A stretch of DNA of 64,000 bases, from assembly GCF_900102105.1 (NCBI RefSeq), contig NZ_FNBB01000009.1:1-64000 (forward strand), in the 5' to 3' direction. Positions within the stretch are counted from its first letter, which is position 1. Each line of letters opens with the position of its first letter. A program made the position numbers and the translations under genes. The notes below the pieces were generated by a model. That model made no database searches, was not told the origin of the DNA, and saw only the letters and a program-made list of their open reading frames with translations. Of this stretch, positions 33,774 to 42,525 are shown in pieces. This stretch comes from Agrobacterium pusense. Lineage in GTDB: Bacteria > Pseudomonadota > Alphaproteobacteria > Rhizobiales > Rhizobiaceae.

Positions 33774-35369
33774 ATGATTTCAAGACGCAACCTGTTGATT
33801 GCCGGCGCCGCCGTTCCGTTCCTGTCCTATGCGCGCATCCCGGCCTTTGCCGCCACGCCGAAGGATATTCTGGTCGTTGCGCAGCAGCTGGACAACATGA
33901 CGAGCCTTGACCCACATGAAGGTTTCGAGGCTGTCGGCGGTGAAATCATCTCCAACATGTATCAGAAGCTGGTGCGCGCCAACCGCGAGGATTCCACCAA
34001 GGTCGATCCCGTCATCGCCAAGTCGTGGGAAGCCGATGCGGACAGCAAGGTCTTCACCTTCACCATCGGCGACGACGCGACCTTCTCGAGCGGCGCCAAG
34101 GTCACGGCGGAAGACGTTGCCTTCTCGCTGCAGCGCGCCATCAAGATGAACAAGAGCCCGGCCTTCATCATCAGCCAGTTCGGCTTTGCGCCTGACAATG
34201 TCGAGACGACCATTGTTGCCGCCGACGAGAAGACGGTGAAGCTGACGACGGCGAGGCCGACCGCCATCTCCTTCCTGCTTTATTGCCTCTCGGCCAATAT
34301 TGGCGCGATCGTCGAAAAGAAGGTGGTTCTTGCCAATGCTTCCGGTGAAGACCTCGGCAATGGCTGGCTGCAGAAGAACAGCGCCGGTTCCGGCGATTTC
34401 GTGCTGCAGGCCTGGAAACCCAGCGAAAGCGTCGCGCTCAACGTCAACCCGAACGGTCCCTACAAGGGCAACATCAAGCGTATCATCCTGCGTCACGTTA
34501 CCGATCCGTCTTCCCAGCTGCTGATGCTGCAGAAGGGCGATATCGACATTGCCCGTGACCTGACCTCGGAGCAGCTGCGTACCGTCAAGGACGACGCCAA
34601 CATTGAGCTGGAGCGCAAGTCCATCGCTTCGCTGGTGCTGATCTCGCTCAACCAGGGCAATGAGAACCTTGCGAAGCCGCAGGTCTGGCAAGCGATCAAG
34701 TGGGCGCTGGACTACAAGGGCATGCAGGAAAACATCGTGCCGCTGACGCACGAAATCCACCAGAGCTTCGAGCCGAAGGGCTTCCCCGGCGCCGTCAACG
34801 ACATTCCGTTCCAGCGCGATGTCGAAAAGGCCAAGGCACTGATGGCCGAAGCCGGCCTTGCCGATGGTTTCGAAATCAGCATGGACCATTATTCCGCCCA
34901 GCCTTATCCGGATCTGGCGCAGGCCATCCAGGCAAACCTTGCCGATATCGGCATCAAGGTGCGCCTGCAATCTGCCGAGAACCGCCAGGTTCTGACCAAG
35001 ATGCGCGCCCGCGAACACCAGATGGCGCTGTCGGCCTGGGGCACGGATTACTTCGATCCGCATTCCAACGCCGATGTCTTCAACATCAACAAGGACAATG
35101 GCGACGACGCCAAGTCGAAGCCCTTCCTGTGGCGTTCGCGCTTCAAGAACGACGACTTTGCCGCCAAGGCGGAAGCCGCGCGTGACGAGAAGGATCCTGC
35201 AAAGCGCGTGGAGCTTTATGAAGCCCTGCAGCGCGAGCACATGGAAAACAGCCCCTTCGTGTTCATGTTCCAGACCACCAAGACGGCAGCCTTCCGCAAG
35301 GGCGTTTCCGGTTTCGAACTCGGCGTTCTCTCCGAGGGCAATTCCTACCACGATGCGAAGAAAGCGTGA
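33774..35369 (+). CDS. ABC transporter substrate-binding protein, dipeptide/oligopeptide type
   Basis: 531 residues of the DppA/OppA family with a twin-arginine-like leader (MISRRNLLIAGAAVPFLSYA, cleavage near residue 27). The family segment IISNMYQKLVRANREDSTKV and the late GTDYFDPHSNADVFNIN agree with the peptide class. AAAGGGGA lies before the start. It binds the ligand in the periplasm and passes it to the two permeases encoded next with 4-bp overlaps. The nearby D-peptidase genes suggest D-containing dipeptides as the cargo (inference). Confidence 0.9.
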   Translation: MISRRNLLIAGAAVPFLSYARIPAFAATPKDILVVAQQLDNMTSLDPHEGFEAVGGEIISNMYQKLVRANREDSTKVDPVIAKSWEADADSKVFTFTIGDDATFSSGAKVTAEDVAFSLQRAIKMNKSPAFIISQFGFAPDNVETTIVAADEKTVKLTTARPTAISFLLYCLSANIGAIVEKKVVLANASGEDLGNGWLQKNSAGSGDFVLQAWKPSESVALNVNPNGPYKGNIKRIILRHVTDPSSQLLMLQKGDIDIARDLTSEQLRTVKDDANIELERKSIASLVLISLNQGNENLAKPQVWQAIKWALDYKGMQENIVPLTHEIHQSFEPKGFPGAVNDIPFQRDVEKAKALMAEAGLADGFEISMDHYSAQPYPDLAQAIQANLADIGIKVRLQSAENRQVLTKMRAREHQMALSAWGTDYFDPHSNADVFNINKDNGDDAKSKPFLWRSRFKNDDFAAKAEAARDEKDPAKRVELYEALQREHMENSPFVFMFQTTKTAAFRKGVSGFELGVLSEGNSYHDAKKA

Positions 35370-36385
35370 CATTGAACAAGCGCGTTAAAAGCATATCGTC
35401 GATACTGAGCAGCGTCCTCCTGACGCTGTTCGGTTTGATGATCATCACCTTCATGATCGGGCGCGTCATGCCCGTCGATCCCGTCATCGCGGCGGTCGGC
35501 GACAATGCGCCCGAAGACGTCATCGTGCGGGTCCGGGCCGAAATGGGTCTCGACCAGCCGCTGGTCGTGCAGTTTTTCCATTATGTCACGCAGGTTCTGC
35601 ATGGCGATTTCGGCAATTCGATCCTGACCCGCAATCCGGTCTGGATCGATATCAAGCGCGTTTTCCCCGCCACCTTCGAACTTGCCACCGCAGCGCTCAT
35701 TCTTGCCGCGCTGATCGGCATTCCGCTTGGTGTCTGGGCCGCCGTCAAGCAGGGCAAGCTGACGGATCAGGTCATCCGCGTCGTCTGCCTTGCCGGCCAC
35801 TCCGTGCCGGTCTTCATGCTGGCGCTTATTTCGCTGCTCGTCTTTTACGCCACGCTTGGCGTCGCACCGGGGCCCGGGCGTCAGGACATCATCTATGACG
35901 GCATGATCACGCAGGTTACCGGCCTGATGACGGTCGACACGCTGCTTGCGGGCGACTGGGACGCCTTTTACGACGCCATCGCCCATATGGTGCAGCCCGT
36001 CTGCATTCTCGCCTATTTCAGCATGGCCTATATCACCCGCATGACGCGCGCCTTCATGATCGACGCGCTGAAGGGCGAATATGTCATCACCGCCCGCGCC
36101 AAGGGGCTTTCTGCCATGACCGTGATCTGGGGACACGCCTTCCCGACGGTCGCCGTGCAGCTCGTCACGGTTCTCGCGCTCACCTATGCCGGCCTTCTCG
36201 AAGGCGCCGTGGTGACGGAAACCGTCTTCAGCTGGCCGGGCCTTGGTCAATATCTCACCGTCTCGCTCATGAACGCGGACATGAACCCCGTCGTCGGAGC
36301 AACCCTGTTGATCGGCTTCATCTATGTCGCCCTCAACCTGCTCGCAGACGTGCTTTACAGAGTTATGGATCCTCGCGTTCGATGA
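35366..36385 (+). CDS. ABC transporter permease, DppB-like
   Basis: 339 residues starting with GTG inside the binding-protein stop (GTGA overlap of 4). Six membrane helices and the EAA-loop region TRAFMIDALKGEYVITARAKG, followed by VVTETVFSWPGLGQYL, are diagnostic of DppB/OppB-type permeases. A longer than usual periplasmic loop occurs between the third and fourth helices. It pairs with the DppC-like protein encoded next, again by a 4-bp overlap. Confidence 0.9.
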   Translation: MTLNKRVKSISSILSSVLLTLFGLMIITFMIGRVMPVDPVIAAVGDNAPEDVIVRVRAEMGLDQPLVVQFFHYVTQVLHGDFGNSILTRNPVWIDIKRVFPATFELATAALILAALIGIPLGVWAAVKQGKLTDQVIRVVCLAGHSVPVFMLALISLLVFYATLGVAPGPGRQDIIYDGMITQVTGLMTVDTLLAGDWDAFYDAIAHMVQPVCILAYFSMAYITRMTRAFMIDALKGEYVITARAKGLSAMTVIWGHAFPTVAVQLVTVLALTYAGLLEGAVVTETVFSWPGLGQYLTVSLMNADMNPVVGATLLIGFIYVALNLLADVLYRVMDPRVR

Positions 36386-37284
36386 TGTTAGCTAATTTCA
36401 GAAACTGGGCGCTGGATGAGACGCCGCATTCGCGAACACAGGCTGCCTGGGGCAACCGGTATCGCATCTGGCTCAACCTCAAGTCCAATCCGCTGGCGGT
36501 GGTCGGTCTAACGATCATCGTCCTCTTCATCGCGCTGTCGCTGCTGGCGCCGCTGCTCGCTCCCTACGATCCGGCGACGCAAAACCTCGGCAACCGTCTG
36601 GCGTTCCCGAGCGCCGAGCACTGGTTCGGCACGGATGAGCTTGGCCGCGACATTCTCTCGCGTATTCTCTACGGTGGTCGCGTCACGCTTGGCATGGTCA
36701 TTGCCGTCGTCGTTCTCGTCGCCCCCATCGGTCTCGCCATCGGCTGCATCGCCGGTTATTTCGGCGGCATCGTCGATACGGTGCTGATGCGCGTGACGGA
36801 CGTGTTTCTAGCGTTTCCGCGGCTCATCCTTGCGCTTGCCTTTGTCGCGGCGCTAAAACCGGGCGTCGAGAGCGCCATTCTCGCCATCGCGCTCACCGCC
36901 TGGCCGCCTTATGCGCGTCTGGCCCGCGCCGAAACCATGACGGTACGCGGCAGCGACTTCGTCGCGGCCTATCGCCTCACCGGTGCTTCCGCCTGGCGCA
37001 TCATCGCCCGTCATATCGCGCCGCTCTGCGTGCCGAGCCTTATCGTGCGCATCACGCTCGACATGAGCTCCATCATCATCACCGCCGCCAGCCTCGGCTT
37101 CCTCGGCATGGGCGCGCAGCCGCCTTCGCCGGAATGGGGCGCGATGATTGCGACAGCCAAGCGCTTCATCTTCGAACAATGGTGGGTCGCCACCATTCCC
37201 GGTATCGCCATCTTCCTCGTTTCGCTCGCCTTCAACTTCCTCGGCGATGGCCTGCGCGACGTTCTCGACCCGAAGGGACATTGA
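36382..37284 (+). CDS. ABC transporter permease, DppC-like
   Basis: 300 residues with a cytoplasmic N-terminus and six helices. The typical GTDELGRDILSRILYGGRVT precedes the transport domain, and the EAA loop lies in FVAAYRLTGASAWRIIARHI. It overlaps the DppB-like gene by ATGA and is followed 3 bases later by the first ATPase gene. Confidence 0.9.
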   Translation: MMLANFRNWALDETPHSRTQAAWGNRYRIWLNLKSNPLAVVGLTIIVLFIALSLLAPLLAPYDPATQNLGNRLAFPSAEHWFGTDELGRDILSRILYGGRVTLGMVIAVVVLVAPIGLAIGCIAGYFGGIVDTVLMRVTDVFLAFPRLILALAFVAALKPGVESAILAIALTAWPPYARLARAETMTVRGSDFVAAYRLTGASAWRIIARHIAPLCVPSLIVRITLDMSSIIITAASLGFLGMGAQPPSPEWGAMIATAKRFIFEQWWVATIPGIAIFLVSLAFNFLGDGLRDVLDPKGH

Positions 37285-37287
37285 GCC

Positions 37288-38118
37288 ATGCTGGTCGAAA
37301 TCGAAAATCTGAAGATCGCCTTCCAGACCCGCACCAGCCGTTTCGAGGCGGTGCGTGGTGTCTCCATGAAACTCGGAACCGAAAAACTCGGCATCGTCGG
37401 CGAATCCGGTTCCGGCAAGAGCCTGACGGCCCGTGCGCTGATGAAGCTCCTGCCCTCCAATGCCGATATCCGCGCAGACAAGCTCGCTTTTGACGGCATC
37501 GACGTGCTGTCCGCCAGCGAAAGGCAGATGCGCCAGATCCGCGGCAAGCGGGCCGGCTTCATCCTGCAGGACCCGAAATATTCGCTGAACCCGGTGAAGA
37601 CTATTGGTGCGCAGGTGGCCGAAGCATGGCGCACCCACAAGGGCGGCAGCAAGCGAGCCGCCATGGAAGCGGCAATCGCGCTGCTCGATCAGGTGAAAAT
37701 CCGCAATCCGCGTCAGGTCGCCTCGTCCTATGCGCATGAGGTTTCAGGCGGTATGGGCCAGCGCGTGATGATCGCCATGATGCTCGCCCCCGATCCGGAG
37801 CTGCTGATTGCCGACGAACCGACCAGCGCGCTCGACGCCACGGTGCAGGCGGAAATCCTGCGGCTGATCGAGGAGCTGGTGTCGGAGCGGGGCATGGGTC
37901 TTATCCTCATCAGCCATGACCTGCCGCTCGTTTCGCATTTCTGCGATCGTGTTGCGGTGATGTATTCCGGCCGGGTGATGGAGGAGCTGAAGGCTTCCGA
38001 GCTTCTGAAAGCCCAGCATCCTTATACGCAGGGACTTTTGAACTGCATTCCCTCGCTGACGCATCCGCGCGAGCGTCTTCCCGTTCTCAACCGTGATGCA
38101 GCGTGGTCCAGCCAATGA
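37288..38118 (+). CDS. ABC transporter ATP-binding protein, DppD-like
   Basis: 276 residues. Walker A GESGSGKSLTARAL, Q-loop FILQDPKYSLNP, ABC signature SGGMGQRVMIAMML and Walker B LLIADEPTSALD are intact. It ends soon after TQGLLNCIPSLTHP and carries only a short version of the C-terminal extension of oligopeptide ATPases (usual length 320-330). It overlaps the second ATPase gene by 4 bases. Confidence 0.9.
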   Translation: MLVEIENLKIAFQTRTSRFEAVRGVSMKLGTEKLGIVGESGSGKSLTARALMKLLPSNADIRADKLAFDGIDVLSASERQMRQIRGKRAGFILQDPKYSLNPVKTIGAQVAEAWRTHKGGSKRAAMEAAIALLDQVKIRNPRQVASSYAHEVSGGMGQRVMIAMMLAPDPELLIADEPTSALDATVQAEILRLIEELVSERGMGLILISHDLPLVSHFCDRVAVMYSGRVMEELKASELLKAQHPYTQGLLNCIPSLTHPRERLPVLNRDAAWSSQ

Positions 38119-38855
38119 TCGACGTCGATAATCTCCGTATCAAGTTCGGTGACCGCGAAGTGGTGAAGGGCGTCTCCTTTTCGGTGGAAAAGGGCGGCAG
38201 CTTCGGCATCGTCGGTGAAAGCGGCTCGGGCAAGTCCACCATCCTGCGCGCCATGGCCGGCCTCAATGAAAGCTGGGAAGGGCGTATCGCCTTTGCCGGC
38301 AAGGATGCCCCTCTGCGTCGTACGCCGGAATTCTTCCGGCAGGTGCAGATGGTGTTTCAGGACCCCTACGGGTCGCTGCATCCGCGCCAGACCATCGACC
38401 GTATCCTCAGCGAACTGCCGCTGGTGCACGGCATGGACAATATCGAAAAGCGCATCCAGCAGGCGCTCTCGGATGTGGCGCTGCCGCAGGCGGTGCGGTT
38501 CCGTTTTCCGCATCAGCTTTCCGGTGGCCAGCGCCAGCGCGTGGCGATTGCCCGCGCCTTGATCGCCGATCCGCAGGTGCTGCTGCTTGATGAGCCGACG
38601 TCGGCGCTCGATGTGTCGGTGCAGGCGGAAATCCTCAACCTGTTGCAGGACCTGCGTGCCGCGCGCAACCTCACCTATATTCTCGTCAGCCACAATCTGG
38701 CTGTCATTGCGCATCTTTGCCCGCACGTGGGCGTGATGTTGAATGGGGAGATGGTGGAGCAGCTGAGCGCGGGTGATCTGCGCGAGGGACGGACAAAACA
38801 TCCGCATACGGAAGAGCTGCGTAGCCTGAGCATCCGGCTGGAAGAGCCGGCCTGA
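38115..38855 (+). CDS. ABC transporter ATP-binding protein, DppF-like
   Basis: 246 residues from the ATG at 38115, which overlaps the previous stop (ATGA); a GTG at 38103 is the alternative. Walker A is GESGSGKSTILRAM, the signature LSGGQRQRVAIARAL and Walker B LLDEPTSALD. The C-terminal extension of DppF (about 80 residues) is missing, as in its partner, so this ATPase pair is a compact variant. It is followed 116 bp later by the D-aminopeptidase gene on the same strand. Confidence 0.9.
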   Translation: MIDVDNLRIKFGDREVVKGVSFSVEKGGSFGIVGESGSGKSTILRAMAGLNESWEGRIAFAGKDAPLRRTPEFFRQVQMVFQDPYGSLHPRQTIDRILSELPLVHGMDNIEKRIQQALSDVALPQAVRFRFPHQLSGGQRQRVAIARALIADPQVLLLDEPTSALDVSVQAEILNLLQDLRAARNLTYILVSHNLAVIAHLCPHVGVMLNGEMVEQLSAGDLREGRTKHPHTEELRSLSIRLEEPA

Positions 38856-38971
38856 GTCCACGCGACCATGGACCGAGCGGGTGCCGCTCGCTTCTTCTCC
38901 CCGGCGGGAAGAAGAAAAAAGCGGCGGTGCCGAGGCTTTTCTGTAAAAACGACGAGATAAGAGACCAAACC

Positions 38972-40483
38972 ATGCCACAGCAACTCGACTGGAACGCCGC
39001 GTCAGCCCTTTCAGAGACCTTCGTCTCGCAGTGGACAGGCAACGAGCCGGGCGGGGCGGTCATCGGTTTTGATCTCGATGGCATCCGTTTTACCCATGCC
39101 GGCGGTGTCGAGAGCCTCTCGACCTTTGCGCCCTTCACGCCGCAGAGCGTGGTGCGGTATGCCTCCGTCACGAAACACGTTTTCTGCGCCATGGTGCTGG
39201 CCAATGCAGATCTGATCGGGCTCGACGATCCGCTCGGCAAACATCTGCCGGAGCTGCAATCGCCGCTCCGCGATGTCACGGTCGGGCAGGCGCTGGATAT
39301 GAGCGGCGGCCTGCCGGATACGCGCGAGTGTCTCTCCTTGCTTGGGCTTTCCGTCTATACCGAAACGAAGGCCGGACCGCTTCTCGAATACCTGTCCCGG
39401 CTGACCCGGCTGAATTTCGATGCCGGCAGCGAAGTTTCCTATTCCAATACCGGTTACCGTCTGGTGGAAGCGGCGCTGGAACGCAATGGTTTCCGTTTTG
39501 ACGATTTCGTGCAGCAGCATATTGCCGCGCCGTTCGACGTGTTTCTGAAAGCGCCTGACGTCTGGAACGATCCGGTCAACGGCCTGGTGCCGGGTTACTG
39601 GAAGTCTGAAGAGAACTGGCAGCTTTCTGCTGCCGGACTGCATATCTCCGCATCCGGCAGCCTTGCAGGCAGTGCCGACGCGCTGGCTCGCTGGCTGCAG
39701 GGGCTGATGCGGGGCGAGGGCAGCTTTGCGGGTGTTCTCGACAGGCTTTCGGCTGAGCGGCCGCTCGCCGACGGGCGGATGAGCGAATATGGCCTCGGTC
39801 TGCGCTGGTCGCATTTGGGCGGCCGCCGGTTTGTCGGCCACGGCGGTTCTCATCCCGGCTACAAAACTTACTTCCTGCTCGATCCCGAAAACGGCACGGG
39901 ATTCGTCGTGGTGTCCAATCGCGAAGATACCAACGGTTTCAAGATCGCGCTTGAAAGCATGGCGGCTTTGACCGGCCTGCCTTTGCCCAAGCCGGCCGCC
40001 AACCTGCCGGAAGGCCTCTATGTCACCGAAAGCGGTCCGTGGTGGCTGGAGATCAAGGGCAGCACATCCACCTTCATCGATGGCGATGACACGCTCTATG
40101 AAGATGTCGATGGCTGGGTTTCTTCCCGCTCCGCATCGTCGCCCATGCGTCTCAGGTTAGATGGCGATGCCATCGTCGGCGAGGCCGGTCATGCCCCGCG
40201 CCGTTTCCTGCCTGTCGGGGAGCATACGGTGCCGGATGATCTGTCGGGGTCGTGGCGTTCGGATGAGGGCGCTGAATTTTCGATCAACGGCTCCTCACTG
40301 ACGATGGGCATCGGCCCCGTCCGCCGCAGCATGCCCTTGAAGGCGCTCGGCAATGGCCGTTTCCTCTTCACGCTGATTGATGGGCCATGGACGAAGCGTG
40401 TCTGCCTCAATCGTCTGGGGGACGACCGGATCGAGCTGGTTTGCAGCCGGGCGCGGATGATTGAATATTCACGGAGCCGCTAA
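38972..40483 (+). CDS. dap: D-aminopeptidase (penicillin-recognising enzyme family)
   Basis: 503 residues, close to the 520 of the Ochrobactrum anthropi D-aminopeptidase, from the ATG at 38972 (AAGAGA upstream). The first 330 residues are a penicillin-recognising domain with Ser65-Val-Thr-Lys68, Tyr157-Ser-Asn159 and His290-Gly-Gly. The rest is two beta-barrel domains, one of which reaches the active site in the known enzyme and excludes penicillins. It removes N-terminal D-residues, preferably D-Ala, from short peptides. No signal peptide, so it acts on imported peptides. It follows the Dpp-like ABC genes on the same strand. Confidence 0.88.
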   Translation: MPQQLDWNAASALSETFVSQWTGNEPGGAVIGFDLDGIRFTHAGGVESLSTFAPFTPQSVVRYASVTKHVFCAMVLANADLIGLDDPLGKHLPELQSPLRDVTVGQALDMSGGLPDTRECLSLLGLSVYTETKAGPLLEYLSRLTRLNFDAGSEVSYSNTGYRLVEAALERNGFRFDDFVQQHIAAPFDVFLKAPDVWNDPVNGLVPGYWKSEENWQLSAAGLHISASGSLAGSADALARWLQGLMRGEGSFAGVLDRLSAERPLADGRMSEYGLGLRWSHLGGRRFVGHGGSHPGYKTYFLLDPENGTGFVVVSNREDTNGFKIALESMAALTGLPLPKPAANLPEGLYVTESGPWWLEIKGSTSTFIDGDDTLYEDVDGWVSSRSASSPMRLRLDGDAIVGEAGHAPRRFLPVGEHTVPDDLSGSWRSDEGAEFSINGSSLTMGIGPVRRSMPLKALGNGRFLFTLIDGPWTKRVCLNRLGDDRIELVCSRARMIEYSRSR

Positions 40484-40687
40484 CGAGACCGAGGCCAACT
40501 CCGCCGCGCGCCACATGCTCGGACCTGTCCAGAGGATGTGCAAGCCGAGGGATGACGAGAATGGGGCTCGGGCTATTTCCTCAACAGCCTGAAACCTTCT
40601 AACGGGTTTCAATCAGCTCCTATTCCTCCTAATAAAGAGCCGTGTTCCCGGAAGGCCGGGATGGCATCTTTGTGGGAGAACAGACCC
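40484..40687. promoter_or_regulatory. Region upstream of the LysR gene with a palindrome
   Basis: 204 bp. TGAAACC-N8-GGTTTCA at 40590-40611 is a perfect 7-bp inverted repeat about 77 bases before the LysR start. It could be a regulatory site or the end of the upstream transcript; no T-run follows. Confidence 0.4.
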
Positions 40688-41584
40688 TTGGAAGTCAAAT
40701 GGCTCGAGGATTTCCTGGCATTGGCCGGAACGCTGAATTTTTCGAAGGCGGCGGATGAGCGGCATGTGACGCAATCGGCTTTCAGCCGGCGCATCAAGCA
40801 GCTGGAAGCCTGGGTGGGCGCGACGCTGGTCGACCGGGCGTCCTATCCTTCCCGGCTGACCGAGGCGGGGGCGAAATTCGTGCCTGTCGCCCAGGAAACG
40901 CTGAAACAGCTTTACCACGCACGGCGCACGCTTCTTCAGGAGGAGGGGGCGGATGCCAGGACGGTGCGGCTGACGGCGCTGCATACTTTATCCTTCACTT
41001 TCTTTCCCGACTGGTTGAAACGGGTGAACGAAAAGGCGGGCCCGCTGTTTTCCGTGCTGCGGCCCGATTCCGGCAGCATGGAGGAAAACCTCAATTCGCT
41101 GGTGGACGGGCAGAGCGATTTCCTGCTGACTTATGCCCATCACGAAGTGCCGATGCTGCTCGATTCGCAGCTTTTCGAGTTTCGCGTGCTGGGTGCGGAA
41201 AAGATCATTCCCGTTTCAGCGCCCGCGAAAGACGGTTCACCGCTGCACGCGCTTCAGCAAGATGCGAAAAAACCCTTTGCCTATCTGGATTATGAAAAAG
41301 CGTCGTTCTTTGGGCCTTTGTTGCGCGATCTCCTGAGCGCGCGGTTGCCGCAATTCGAGCGGGTGCATGAGGGCAGCATGTCGGTGGGGCTCAAGGCCAT
41401 GGCGATGGCCGGCTGGGGTGTGGCCTGGGTACCGGAAAGCCTGATGCGGCACGAGCTTGATAGCGGCGCTCTGGTGCGGGCCGCAGACCCGACCTACGAT
41501 ATCGCGGTCGATATCAGGCTCTATCGCTCCAAGGAGAACCGCCGGCCCGTTGTCGAGCGCATCTGGGCGGTTCTCGAAGACTAG
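40688..41584 (+). CDS. LysR family transcriptional regulator (HypT/YjiE-like)
   Basis: 298 residues from a TTG start at 40688, preferred since GGGAGA lies 8 bases upstream and the family begins (M)EVKWLEDFLALAGTLNFSKA; an ATG nine codons earlier is possible. The helix-turn-helix is followed by SAFSRRIKQLEAWVGATLVD, and the effector domain spans about 90-295. The sequence has the look of the YjiE/HypT branch, whose E. coli member senses hypochlorite, but here the setting between a D-aminopeptidase and a D-amino-acid transaminase suggests control of D-peptide use. It is convergent with the transaminase gene. Confidence 0.85.
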   Translation: MEVKWLEDFLALAGTLNFSKAADERHVTQSAFSRRIKQLEAWVGATLVDRASYPSRLTEAGAKFVPVAQETLKQLYHARRTLLQEEGADARTVRLTALHTLSFTFFPDWLKRVNEKAGPLFSVLRPDSGSMEENLNSLVDGQSDFLLTYAHHEVPMLLDSQLFEFRVLGAEKIIPVSAPAKDGSPLHALQQDAKKPFAYLDYEKASFFGPLLRDLLSARLPQFERVHEGSMSVGLKAMAMAGWGVAWVPESLMRHELDSGALVRAADPTYDIAVDIRLYRSKENRRPVVERIWAVLED

Positions 41585-41638
41585 AGCATTTCCGGCCGCG
41601 GTTCTCCGACCGGAATGCGATAAACAAAACGCGTTCGA

Positions 41639-42505
41639 TCAGATCGCCGTGCGGCGTGCGTTTTCGAGGTAGAGCGCGCGCAGGCGGCTTACCATCGGTC
41701 CAGGCTTTCCGTTGCCTACCGGCTTGCCGTCGATCTTCGTGACCGAAACCACGAAGTTGGAGGCGCTGGTCAGGCAGGCTTCATCGGCATTCAGCGCCTC
41801 TTCCAGCGTGAAGGGGCGTTCCTCCAGCGTGAAGCCTGCTTCCTTTGCCAGTTGCAGGGCGGCGAGGCGGGTGCAGCCGGGCAGGGTCTTGTTGCTGTTG
41901 CCGCGGGTGATGATCTTCTTATCGGCGGTGACGATATAGGCGGTGGAGGACGCGCCTTCAGTGACGAAACCGTTCTCGATCATCCACGCCTCGTCACAGC
42001 CTTCGGCCTTCGCGATGCGCTTTGCCATGACCTGCGGAAGCAGGCAGACGCTCTTGATGTCGCGACGTTCCCAGCGCTGGTCGGGAACCGACTTGACGGC
42101 GATCCCGACCTCTTCGACCGGAGTGCCGATCAGCTTCTTCGCCTGGGTGAACATGACCAGCGTCGGCTTCAGATCGGCAGAGAACAGGAAGTTGCGATCT
42201 TCCGCACCACGCGTCAGCTGCAGATAGATCATGCCTTCGACGAGATTGTTGTCGGCGACCAGGCGACGTTCGGCCTCGACGATCTCGCCGGTCGTGACCG
42301 GCAGGGCGACATCGATCTCGCGGGCGCTGCGTTCCAGCCGCGCCATATGCAGGTCGCTGTCGATCAATTTGCCTTCCAGAACGGAGGTGACCTCGTAGAT
42401 GCCGTCGCCAAACAGGAATCCTCGGTCGAAGATGGAAAGGCGGGCGTCCGCTTCGGGCAGGAACTCGCCGTTGACGTAAACGATGCGACCGGATGGGCTA
42501 GTCAT
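41639..42505 (-). CDS. dat: D-amino-acid transaminase
   Basis: 288 residues of the class IV PLP-dependent aminotransferases. Lys151 (RRDIKSVCLLPQ) is in register with the PLP lysine of Bacillus D-amino-acid transaminase, Glu183 (GFVTEGASSTAY) with its pyridine-nitrogen partner, and YLQLTRGAEDR is the motif that separates the D-enzymes from branched-chain ones. It converts D-Ala and other D-amino acids plus 2-oxoglutarate to keto acids and D-Glu. GGAG precedes the start. It lies 20 bp after the DmpA-like peptidase gene and is probably in the same transcript. Confidence 0.88.
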   Translation of the reverse strand: MTSPSGRIVYVNGEFLPEADARLSIFDRGFLFGDGIYEVTSVLEGKLIDSDLHMARLERSAREIDVALPVTTGEIVEAERRLVADNNLVEGMIYLQLTRGAEDRNFLFSADLKPTLVMFTQAKKLIGTPVEEVGIAVKSVPDQRWERRDIKSVCLLPQVMAKRIAKAEGCDEAWMIENGFVTEGASSTAYIVTADKKIITRGNSNKTLPGCTRLAALQLAKEAGFTLEERPFTLEEALNADEACLTSASNFVVSVTKIDGKPVGNGKPGPMVSRLRALYLENARRTAI

Positions 42506-42525
42506 GAAAACTCCGTCTGGAAAAG

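Noticed and set aside
33780-35372. Minus-strand open frame of 530 codons opposite the peptide-binding protein gene
   Set aside because: It mirrors a clear solute-binding protein nearly end to end and lies in a high-G+C codon-biased stretch; an artefact.
38880-38925. Terminator between the ABC genes and the D-aminopeptidase gene
   Set aside because: CTTCTTC / GAAGAAG arms are present, but they are followed by A and not T on the transcribed direction, and the genes probably share a transcript.
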